Shown here in pieces: positions 54,723-64,000 of a stretch of DNA of 64,000 nucleotides. Position numbers and translations under genes: made by a program. How positions within the stretch are numbered: the first letter of the stretch is position 1; the number at the start of each line of letters is the position of its first letter. The stretch comes from Megalopta genalis (Eukaryota; Arthropoda; Insecta; Hymenoptera; Halictidae): NCBI RefSeq assembly GCF_051020955.1, contig NW_027476525.1, forward strand, positions 124,001-188,000. Reading direction: 5' to 3'. Below the pieces are notes generated by a model. The model had not been told where the DNA came from. It ran no database searches and saw only the letters and a program-made list of their open reading frames with translations.

Positions 54723-54744
54723 GCATACGACAAATGGAAACGAG
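54723..54744. repeat. Class a monomer with 4-bp insertion, second copy
   Basis: Same gcatacgacaaatggaaacg form as at 44,621, which links the right end of block G with 44.6 kb. Confidence 0.85.
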
Positions 54745-55345
54745 TTAGCTTCAAATCCATGCGAAACACATGATTTAGCTACAAATCAATGCGATGTAGA
54801 AGGTTTAGCTTCAAATCCATCCGAAACAAGTGATTTAGCTTCAGATACTAGCGATATAAGTGATATAGCTTCAAATGCAGACGAAACAAACGAGTTAGCT
54901 TAATATCCAAGCGAAACACATGATTTAGCTTCAAATCAGTGCGACGTAGAAGGTTTAGCTTCAAATCCAAGCGAAACCAATGATTTATCTTCAGATACTT
55001 GCGATATAAGTGATATAGATTCAGATGCAGACGAAACAATCGAGTTAGCTTCAAATTCCATGCGATACACATGATTTAGTTTCAAATAAATGCGAAGTAG
55101 AAGGCTTAGCTTCAAATCCATCTGGAACAAATGATTTAGCTTCAGATACTTGCGATATAAGTGATGTAGGTTCAAATGCAGCGGAAACAAACGAGCTAGC
55201 TTGAACTCCATGCGACACTCATGATTTTGCTTCAAATCAATGCGATGTAGCAGGTTTAGCTTCAAATCAATGCGATGTAGAAGGTTTAGATTCAAATCAA
55301 TGCGATGTAGAATGTTTAGCTACAAATCAATGCGATGTAGAAGGT
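54742..55345. repeat. 695-bp tandem duplication, copy 2
   Basis: Partner of 54,047-54,650. Its left edge is the class a monomer with the 4-bp insertion at 54,723, so the join may lie in that monomer. Confidence 0.84.
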
Positions 55346-56999
55346 TTAGCTTCAATTCCAAGCGACACAAATGATTTAGATTCAGATACTTGCGATATAA
55401 GTGATATAGGTTCAAATGCAGACGAAACAAACGAGTTCGCTTCATAACCAAGCGAAACACATGATTCAGCTGCAAATCAATGGGATGTAGAAGGTTTAGA
55501 TTCATAACCATGCGAAACAAATGATTTAGCTTCAGATGCTAGCGATATAATTGATATAGTTTCGAATGCAGACGAAACAAACGAGCTAGCTTCAACTCCA
55601 TGTGACACAAATCATCTAGCTTCAAATCAATGCCGTGTAGAAGGTTTAGCTTCAAATCAATGCGATGTAGAAGGTTTTGATTCGAACCAATGCGATGTAG
55701 AAAGTTTAGCTTCAAATCAATGCGATGTAGAAGGTTTAGCTTCAAATCGAAGCGACACAAATGATTTAGCTTCACATACTTGCCATATATGTGATATAGG
55801 TTCAAATGCATACGAAACAAACGAGTTAGCTTCAAATCCATGCGAAACACATGATTTAGCTAGAAATCAATGCGATGTAGTAGGTCTAATTTCAAATCCA
55901 TACGAAACAAGAGATTTAGCTTCAGATACTAGCGATATAAGTGATATAGCTTCAAATCCAGACGAAACAAACGAGATAGCTTAATATCCAAGCGAAACAC
56001 ATGATTTAGCTTCAAATCAATGCGATGTAGAAGGTTTAGCCACAAATCAATGCGAAATAGAAGGCTTAGCTTCAAATCCATGCGACACAAATGATTTAGC
56101 TTCTGATATTTGCGAAATAATTGATATAGCTTCAAATGCAGAGACAGCAAACGAGTAAGCTTGAAATCCAAGCGAAACACATGATTTATCTTGAAATCAA
56201 TGCGATGTAGAAGGTTTAGCTTCAAATCCATGCGAAACCAATGATTTAGCTTCAAACACTTGGAATATAAGTGATATAGCTTCAAATGCAGGCGAAACAA
56301 ACGAGTTAGCTGCAAATCAATGTGGATCACAAGATTTAGCTTCAAATCAATACGAAGTAGAAGGCTTAGCTTCAAATCCAAGCGGAACAAATGATTTAGC
56401 TTCAGATACTAGCGATATAAGTGATATAGCTTCAAATGCAGACGAAACAAACGAGTTAGCTTCAAAATCCATGCGATACACATGATTTTGCTTCAAATCA
56501 ATGCGAAGTAGAAGGCTTAGCTTCAAAGTCCATGCGATACACATGATTAAGCTTCAAATCAATGCGAATTAGAAGGCTTAGCTCCAAATCCATGCGATAT
56601 AAATGACTCAGCTACATATACTTGCGATATAAGTGATATAGCATTAAATGCAGACGAAACAAACGAGTTCGCTTCATAACTATGCGAAACACATGATTCA
56701 ACTGCAAAACAATGCGATGTAGAAGGTTTAGCTTCAAATCCATACGGAAGAAATGATTTAGCTTCAAATACTTGCGATGTAAGTGATATGGATTCAACTG
56801 CAGGCCAAACAAACGAGTTGGTTTCAAATCCAAGCGAATTACATGATCTAGCTTGAAATCAATGCGATGTGGTAGGTTTAGCTTCAAATCCATGCGAAAC
56901 AAATGATTTAGCTTCAAACAATTGGAATATAAGTGATATAGCTTCAAATGCAGGCGAAACATATGATTTAGCTTCAAATCAATGCGATGTAGAAGGTTG

Positions 57000-58000
57000 A
57001 GCTACAAATCCATGCGAAACAAATGATTTAGATTCAAATACTCGTGATATAAGTGATATAGCTTCAAATGCAGACGAAACAAACGAGTTAGCTTCAAATC
57101 CATTCGAAGCACATGATTAAGCTTCAAATCAATGCGATGCAGAAGGTTTAGCTTCAAATCCATGCGAAACAAATTATTTAGCTTCAAACACTTGAGATAT
57201 AAGTGATATAGCTTCAAATGCAGACGAATCAAACGAGTTAGGTCAAAAATCCATGCGAAACAAACGATTTATCTTCAAATCATTGCGAAATAGAAGTCTT
57301 AGCTTCAAATCCATGCGAAACACATGATTTAGCTTCAAATCAATGTGATGTATAAGGTTTAGCTTCAAATGCATGCGATATAGCTTCAAATGCAGACGAA
57401 TCAAACGAGTTAGTTTCAAATCTATGCGATGTTAAAGTTTTAGCTTCAAATCCATGGGAAACAAATGATTTAGCATCAGATAATTGCGATATAAGTGATA
57501 TAGCTTCAAATGCATGGGCAACAAACGAGTTAGTTTCAAATGCATGCTAAACACATGATTAAGCATCAAATCAATGCGATGCAGAAGGATAAGCTTCAAA
57601 TTCAAGCGAAACACATGATTTTGCTTCAAATGAATGCGATGTAGAAGGTTTAGCTTCAAATCCATGCGAAACAAATGGATATAGCTTCAAAAACTTGCGA
57701 TATAAGTGATATAGCTTCAAACGCAGACCAACCAAACGTGTTCGGTTCAAATCCAAGCGAAACACATGATTTAGCTTCAAACACTTGGGATATAAGTGTT
57801 ATAGCTTCAAATGCAGACGAATCAAACGAGTTAGCTTCAAATCCATGCGAAACATATGATTTAGCATTAAATCAATGCGATGTCGAAGGTTTAGCTTCAA
57901 ATCCATGCGAAACAAATGATTTAGCTTCTAACACTTGGGATATAAGTGATATAGCTTCAAATGCAGACGAAATAAACGAGTTAGTTTCAAATGCTAAACA
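57000..58000. repeat. Junction block with short deletions
   Basis: Monomers here are ordinary, but the order is irregular and the register is reset by a 9-bp deletion (57,361) and a 4-bp deletion (57,983). Left of it lies block G; right of it lies the phase-locked heptamer block. No gene is seen. Confidence 0.75.
57361..57381. repeat. Truncated 21-bp monomer
   Basis: The monomer ends after gcatgcgatat and the next monomer begins directly, a loss of 9 bp. Confidence 0.88.
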
Positions 58001-58008
58001 CATGATTA
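57983..58008. repeat. 26-bp monomer from a 4-bp slippage deletion
   Basis: This monomer reads aaatgctaaac where its relative at 57,532 reads aaatgcatgctaaac. One of two adjacent atgc tetramers is missing, as expected from strand slippage. Confidence 0.88.
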
Positions 58009-58458
58009 AGCTTCAAATCAATGCGATGCAGAAGGGTTAGCTTCAAATTCAAGCGAAACACATGATCTTGCTTCAAATCAATGCGATATAGAAGGTTTAC
58101 CTTTAAATCCATGCTTAACAAATAATTTAGCTTCAAATACTAGCGATATAAATGATATAGCTTCAAATGCTGGCGAAACAAACAAGTTAGCTTCTAATCC
58201 ATGCGAAACTCATGATTTAGCTTCAAATCAATGCGATGTAGAAGGTTTAGCTTCAAGTGCAAGCGAAACACATGATTTAGATTCAAATCAATGCGATGTA
58301 GTAAGGTTTGCTTCAAATCCATGCGAAATAGAAGGTTTAGCTTCAAATCCAAGCGAAACACATGATTTAGCTGCAAATCAATGTGATGTAGAAGGTTTAG
58401 CTTCGAATCCATGCGATACAATAGTTTGAGCTTCGAACACTTGGGATATAGGTGATAT

Positions 58459-59958
58459 AGCTTCAACTGCATGCGCAACAAACGAGTTAGCTTCAAATCC
58501 ATGCAAAACACATGATGTAGCATCAAATCAATGCGATGTAGAAGGTTTTGCTTCAAATCCATGCGAAACAAATGATTTAGCATCAGATACCTGTGATATA
58601 AGTTATATACCATCAAATGGAGTCGAAACAAACGAGTTAGCTTCAAATACATGCAAAACACATGCTTCAGCTTCAAATCAATGCTATGTAGAAGGTTTAG
58701 CTTCAAATCCTAGCGAAACAGACAATTTACCTTCAAATCAATGCGATGTAGAAGGTTTAGCTTCAAATCCCTGCGAAACAAATGATTTAACATCAAATAC
58801 TTGCGATATCAGTGATATAACTTCAAATGGAGGGGAAACAAATGAGTTAACTTCAAATCCATGCAAAACACATGATTAAGCTTCAAAACAATGCTATGTA
58901 GAAGGTTTAGCTTCAAATCCTAGCGAAACAGATGATTTAGCTTCAAATCAATGCGATGTAGAAGGTTTAGCTTCAAATCCATGCGGAACAAACGATTTAA
59001 CATCAGATACTTGGGATATAAGTGATATAGCTTCAAATGGAGAAGAATCAAACGAGTTAGCTTCATTTCCAAGCGAAACACATGATTTAGCTTGCAATCT
59101 ATACGAGGTAGAAGGCTTAGCTTCAAATCCATGCGAAGCAAATGATTTAACATCAGATACATGCGATATAAGTGATATAGCTTCAAATGGAGGGGATACA
59201 AATGAGTTAGCTTCAAATCCATGCAAAACACATGATTAAGGTTCAAATCAATGCTATGTAGAAGGTTTAGCTTCAAATCCAAGCGAAGCACATGATTTAG
59301 CTTCAAATCAATGCGATGTAGAAGGTTTAGCTTCAAATCCATGCGGAACAAATGATTTAACATCAGATGATTGCGATATCAGTGAAATAGCTTCAAATGG
59401 AGGGGAAACAAATGAGTTAACTTAAAATCCATGCAAAACACATGATTAAGGTTCAAATCAATGCTATGTAGAAGGTTTAGCTTCAAATCCAAGCGAAGCA
59501 CATGATTTAGCTTCAAATCAATGAGATGTAGAAGATTTAGCTTCAAATACATGCGGAACAAATGATTTAACATCAGATGCTTGCGATATCAGTGATATAG
59601 CTTCAAATGGAGGGGAAACAAATGAGTTAGCATCAAATCCATGCAAAACACATGATTAAGCTTCAAATCAAGGGTATGAAGAAGGTTTTGCTTCAAATCC
59701 AAGCGAAACACATGATTTAGCTTCAATTCAATGCGATGTAGAAGGTTTAGCTTCAAATCCATGCAAAACGAATGATTTAGCTTCAAACACTTGGGATATA
59801 AGTGATATAGCTTCAAGTGGAGCAGAATCAAACGAGTTAGCTTCATATCCAAGCGAAACACATGATTTAGCTGCAAATCAATGTGATGTAGTAGGTTTAG
59901 CTTCGAATCCATGCGATACAATAGTTTGAGCTTCGAACACTTGGGATATAGGTGATAT
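58459..59958. repeat. Block H unit 1 (1,500 bp, 50 monomers)
   Basis: Class a starts at 58,459, 58,609, 58,819, 59,029, 59,179, 59,389, 59,599 and 59,809 give the pattern 5-7-7-5-7-7-7-5 in monomers. This is the most different of the four units and so probably the oldest arrangement. Confidence 0.88.
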
Positions 59959-61098
59959 AGCTTCAACTGCATGCGCAACAAACGAGTTAGCTTCAAATCC
60001 ATGCAAAACACATGATGTAGCATCAAATCAATGCGATGTAGAAGGTTTTGCTTCAAATCCATGCGAAAGAAATGATTTAGCATCAGATACCTGTGATATC
60101 AGTGATATAGCTTCAAATGGAGTGCAAAGAAATGAGTCAGCTTCACTTCCATGCAAAACACATGATTAAGCTTCAAATCAATGCTATGTAGAAGGTTTAG
60201 CTTCAAATCCAAGCGAAACACATGATTTAGCTTCAAATCAATGCGATGTAGAAGGTTTAGCTTCAAATCCACGCGGAACAAACGATTTAACATCAGATAC
60301 TTGCGATATAAGTGATATAGCTTCAAATGGAGGGGAAACAAATGAGTTAGCTTCAAATCCATGCAAAACACATGATTAAGGTTCAAATCAATGCTATGTA
60401 GAAGGTTTAGCTTCAAATCCAAGCGAAGCACATGATTTAGCTTCAAATCAATGCGATGTAGAAGGTTTAGCTTCAAATCCATGCGGAACAAATGATTTAA
60501 CATCAGATGCTTGCGATATCAGTGAAATAGCTTCAAATGGAGGGGAAACAAATGAGTTAACTTAAAATCCATGCAAAACACATGATTAAGGTTCAAATCA
60601 ATGCTATGTAGAAGGTTTAGCTTCAAATCCAAGCGAAGCACATGATTTAGCTTCAAATCAATGCGATGTAGAAGGTTTAGCTTCAAATACATGCGGAACA
60701 AATGATTTAACATCAGATGCTTGCGATATCAGTGATATAGCTTCAAATGGAGGGGAAACAAATGAGTTAGCATCAAATCCATGCAAAACACATGATTAAG
60801 CTTCAAATCAAGGGTATGTAGAAGGTTTTGCTTCAAATCCAAGCGAAACACATGATTTAGCTTCAATTCAATGCGATGTAGAAGGTTTAGCTTCAAATCC
60901 ATGCAAAACGAATGATTTAGCTTCAAACACTTGGGATATAAGTGATATAGCGTCAAATGGAGAAGAATCAAACGAGTTAGCTTCATATCCAAGCGAAACA
61001 CATGATTTAGCTGCAAATCAATGTGATGTAGTAGGTTTAGCTTCGAATCCATGCGATACAATAGTTTGAGCTTCGAACACTTGGGATATAGGTGATAT
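59959..61098. repeat. Block H unit 2 (1,140 bp, 38 monomers)
   Basis: The pattern is 5-7-7-7-7-5, with class a starts at 59,959, 60,109, 60,319, 60,529, 60,739 and 60,949. It lacks the 19-monomer stretch 7-5-7 found in unit 3. Confidence 0.9.
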
Positions 61099-62808
61099 AG
61101 CTTCAACTGCATGCGCAACAAACGAGTTAGCTTCAAATCCATGCAAAACACATGATGTAGCATCAAATCAATGCGATGTAGAAGGTTTTGCTTCAAATCC
61201 ATGCGAAACAAATGATTTAGCATCAGATACCTGTGATATCAGTGATATAGCTTCAAATGGAGTGCAAAGAAATGAGTCAGCTTCACTTCCATGCAAAACA
61301 CATGATTAAGCTCCAAATCAATGCCATGTAGAAGATTTAGCTTCAAATCCAAGCGAAACACATGATTTAGCTTCAAATCAATGCGATGTAGAAGGTTTAG
61401 CTTCAAATACATGCGGAACAAATGATTTAACATCAGATGCTTGCGATATCAGTGATATAGCTTCAAATGCAGGCGAAACAATCGAGTTAGCTTCAATTCC
61501 ATGCGAAACATATGATTTAGCTGCAAATCAATGCGATGTAGAAGGTTTAGCTTCAAATTCGTGCGAAACAAATGATTTAGCTTCAAACACTTGTGATATA
61601 AGTGATATTGCTTCAAATGGAGGGGAAACAAATGAGTTAACTTCAAATCCATGCAAAACACATGATTAAGCTTCAAATTAATGCTATGTAGAAGGATTAG
61701 CTTCAAATCCAAGCGAAACACATGATTTAGCTTCAAATCTATGCGATCTAGAAGGTTTAGCTTCAAATCCATGCGGAACAAGTGATTTAACATCAGATAC
61801 TTGCGATATAAGTGATATAGCTTCAAATGGAGTGGAAACAAATGAGTCAGCTTCAAATCCATGCAAAACACATGATTAAGCTTCAAATCAATGCTATGTA
61901 GAAGGTTTAGCTTCAAATCCTAGCGAAACAGATGATTTAGCTTCAAATCAATGCGATGTAGAAGGTTTAGCTTCAAATCCACGCGGAACAAACGATTTAA
62001 CATCAGATACTTGCGATATAAGTGATATAGCTTCAAATGGAGGGGAAACAAATGAGTTAGCTTCAAATCCATGCAAAACACATGATTAAGGTTCAAATCA
62101 ATGCTATGTAGAAGGTTTAGCTTCAAATCCAAGCGAAGCACATGATTTAGCTTCAAATCAATGCGATGTAGAAGGTTTAGCTTCAAATCCATGCGGAACA
62201 AATGATTTAACATCAGATGCTTGCGATATCAGTGAAATAGCTTCAAATGGAGGGGAAACAAATGAGTTAACTTAAAATCCATGCAAAACACATGATTAAG
62301 GTTCAAATCAATGCTATGTAGAAGGTTTAGCTTCAAATCCAAGCGAAGCACATGATTTAGCTTCAAATCAATGCGATGTAGAAGGTTTAGCTTCAAATAC
62401 ATGCGGAACAAATGATTTAACATCAGATGCTTGCGATATCAGTGATATAGCTTCAAATGGAGGGGAAACAAATGAGTTAGCATCAAATCCATGCAAAACA
62501 CATGATTAAGCTTCAAATCAAGGGTATGTAGAAGGTTTTGCTTCAAATCCAAGCGAAACACATGATTTAGCTTCAATTCAATGCGATGTAGAAGGTTTAG
62601 CTTCAAATCCATGCAAAACGAATGATTTAGCTTCAAACACTTGGGATATAAGTGATATAGCTTCAAATGGAGAAGAATCAAACGAGTTAGCTTCATATCC
62701 AAGCGAAACACATGATTTAGCTGCAAATCAATGTGATGTAGTAGGTTTAGCTTCGAATCCATGCGATACAATAGTTTGAGCTTCGAACACTTGGGATATA
62801 GGTGATAT
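61099..62808. repeat. Block H unit 3 (1,710 bp, 57 monomers)
   Basis: The pattern is 5-7-5-7-7-7-7-7-5, with class a starts at 61,099, 61,249, 61,459, 61,609, 61,819, 62,029, 62,239, 62,449 and 62,659. It is followed by a near-identical copy. Confidence 0.92.
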
Positions 62809-64000
62809 AGCTTCAACTGCATGCGCAACAAACGAGTTAGCTTCAAATCCATGCAAAACACATGATGTAGCATCAAATCAATGCGATGTAGAAGGTTTTG
62901 CTTCAAATCCATGCGAAACAAATGATTTAGCATCGGATACCTGTGATATCAGTGATATAGCTTCAAATGGAGTGCAAAGAAATGAGTCAGCTTCACTTCC
63001 ATGCAAAACACATGATTAAGCTCCAAATCAATGCCATGTAGAAGATTTAGCTTCAAATCCAAGCGAAACACATGATTTAGCTTCAAATCAATGCGATGTA
63101 GAAGGTTTAGCTTCAAATACATGCGGAACAAATGATTTAACATCAGATGCTTGCGATATCAGTGATATAGCTTCAAATGCAGGCGAAACAATCGAGTTAG
63201 CTTCAATTCCATGCGAAACATATGATTTAGCTGCAAATCAATGCGATGTAGAAGGTTTAGCTTCAAATTCGTGCGAAACAAATGATTTAGCTTCAAACAC
63301 TTGTGATATAAGTGATATTGCTTCAAATGGAGGGGAAACAAATGAGTTAACTTCAAATCCATGCAAAACACATGATTAAGCTTCAAATTAATGCTATGTA
63401 GAAGGATTAGCTTCAAATCCAAGCGAAACACATGATTTAGCTTCAAATCTATGCGATCTAGAAGGTTTAGCTTCAAATCCATGCGGAACAAGTGATTTAA
63501 CATCAGATACTTGCGATATAAGTGATATAGCTTCAAATGGAGTGGAAACAAATGAGTCAGCTTCAAATCCATGCAAAACACATGATTAAGCTTCAAATCA
63601 ATGCTATGTAGAAGGTTTAGCTTCAAATCCTAGCGAAACAGATGATTTAGCTTCAAATCAATGCGATGTAGAAGGTTTAGCTTCAAATCCACGCGGAACA
63701 AACGATTTAACATCAGATACTTGCGATATAAGTGATATAGCTTCAAATGGAGGGGAAACAAATGAGTTAGCTTCAAATCCATGCAAAACACATGATTAAG
63801 GTTCAAATCAATGCTATGTAGAAGGTTTAGCTTCAAATCCAAGCGAAGCACATGATTTAGCTTCAAATCAATGCGATGTAGAAGGTTTAGCTTCAAATCC
63901 ATGCGGAACAAATGATTTAACATCAGATGCTTGCGATATCAGTGAAATAGCTTCAAATGGAGGGGAAACAAATGAGTTAACTTAAAATCCATGCAAAACA
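62809..64000. repeat. Block H unit 4 (cut by the window edge)
   Basis: This follows unit 3 base for base at an offset of 1,710 bp with hardly any differences (one is catcggatac for catcagatac at 62,931-62,940). It runs off the window, so the array continues. Confidence 0.92.

Larger units (their letters stand above)
43060..57000. repeat. Block G: 2.4-2.7 kb units rich in class c runs
   Basis: A monomer with an internal ClaI site (actatcgatataattgat) lies at 46,131, 48,535, 50,157, 51,210 and 53,765. Full units are 2,404, 2,675 and 2,555 bp; the one at 50,157 marks a truncated unit inside the 2,675-bp copy. The 2,404-bp period is 80 monomers plus 4 bases, and four separate +1 monomers can be seen in it (taatatagaagg, tcaaattcc and two caaaatcc). 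Class c runs of five are common. The 55.3-57 kb part is more diverged and carries no clear kilobase copy. No gene is seen. Confidence 0.9.
1..64000. repeat. Giant 30-bp satellite array with nested higher-order structure
   Basis: The whole window is made of diverged copies of a 30-bp monomer with head agcttcaaat. Five tail classes (a-e, given in the summary) usually follow in the order a-b-c-d-e, giving a 150-bp pentamer; for example, class e monomers start 150 bp apart near 22,711, 22,861 and 23,011. Each monomer normally carries one AluI site (agct) and one CpG (in tgcga) at fixed positions. No unique sequence, transposon end, poly-A tail or RNA gene interrupts it, and both window edges lie inside it. 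Known biology: such arrays grow by unequal crossing-over and slippage and are usually non-coding heterochromatin. A eukaryotic origin is inferred from size and structure only; the species and chromosomal site cannot be told. Confidence 0.97.
58000..64000. repeat. Block H: phase-locked heptamer block
   Basis: From about 58.0 kb to the end of the window the monomer register does not change (class a starts are all 19 modulo 30). Most units are 210-bp heptamers a-b-c-b-c-d-e, with 150-bp pentamers mixed in. Typical variants are ggaggggaaacaaatgag (a), catgcaaaacacatgatta (b), caatgctatgtagaagg (first c) and gatatcagtgatat (e). The b variant gattaagcttc makes a HindIII site. A monomer with tgcgcaacaaacgag (FspI site) at about 58,469, 59,969, 61,109 and 62,819 marks four larger units. 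No gene is seen. Confidence 0.93.

Noticed and set aside
1..64000. CRISPR array
   Set aside because: The 30-bp period is in range, but there are no unique spacers: repeats abut directly, and the variation is class-specific and shared between copies.
1..64000. Leucine-rich or pentapeptide repeat protein
   Set aside because: Minus-frame LFRMDLKLNH decapeptides do not match the 20-29-residue leucine-rich repeat pattern, and plus-frame decapeptides do not fit A(D/N)LXX. All frames are explained by the DNA repeat.
1..64000. CENP-B box as in some centromeric satellites
   Set aside because: The minus strand has TTCG in each monomer (tttcgcatgg), but the required A and CGGG further along are absent. 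A centromere role can be neither supported nor excluded.
1..64000. Promoters from TATA-like class e monomers (gatatatatgatatag)
   Set aside because: These are ordinary class e variants repeated throughout, with no gene or other promoter element nearby.
1..64000. tRNA, rRNA, snRNA or telomeric repeats within the array
   Set aside because: I saw no stretch departing from the monomer pattern for longer than about a monomer, except the diverged island at 52.76-53.05 kb, and nothing resembling these RNAs or a telomere motif.
1..64000. Array as an assembly artefact
   Set aside because: Copies differ by coherent, lineage-specific substitutions and indels, and junctions differ between copies, which is hard to produce by misassembly. 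Local copy number could still be wrong; long reads spanning each duplication would settle it.
1..64000. A 15-bp ancestral half-monomer (caaat occurs twice, 15 bp apart, in class d)
   Set aside because: Beyond the shared caaat the two halves match poorly, and the other classes do not show the second caaat consistently.

Overview
The whole 64,000-base window is one uninterrupted tandem-repeat array. I see no gene, RNA gene, transposable element or stretch of unique sequence in it. Every part reads as a variant of one monomer of about 30 bp (roughly 2,130 copies, about 35% GC in the consensus). The array runs off both ends of the window. Satellite arrays of this size and nesting are typical of eukaryotic nuclear heterochromatin (pericentromere, subtelomere, sex or B chromosome). 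The sequence holds nothing that names the organism.

Five monomer classes recur, nearly all sharing the head agcttcaaat. Their tails are: a, gcagacgaaacaaacgagtt; b, ccatgcgaaacacatgattt; c, caatgcgatgtagaaggttt; d, ccatgcgaaacaaatgattt; e, acttgcgatataagtgatat (head agcttcagat). The basic higher-order unit is the 150-bp pentamer a-b-c-d-e. Derived units are a 210-bp heptamer a-b-c-b-c-d-e and about 270-bp forms with a run of five or six c monomers. These are packed into kilobase-scale duplications whose period differs by region.

Layout: 1-11.7 kb, units about 3.5-3.9 kb apart; 11.7-20 kb, a 3,430-bp tandem duplication; 20-26.7 kb, copies about 3.7-4.2 kb apart; 26.7-33.7 kb, copies 1,649 and 4,651 bp apart; 33.7-38 kb, copies 3,001 bp apart; 38-43 kb, a mosaic that includes a segment shared with 24-25 kb; 43-57 kb, units of 2,404, 2,675 and 2,555 bp with many c-runs; 57-58 kb, a junction with short deletions; 58-64 kb, heptamer-dominated units of 1,500, 1,140 and 1,710 bp in perfect 30-bp register.

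The many long open frames are a by-product of the period. Thirty is divisible by three, and the consensus has no stop in one plus frame and two minus frames. The plus frame is broken again and again by shared 1-bp insertions and shared in-frame stops, and at the right end homogenised variants close all three frames. The main interest is evolutionary: a layered record of unequal exchange, slippage and homogenisation that can be read from shared indels and diagnostic variants.
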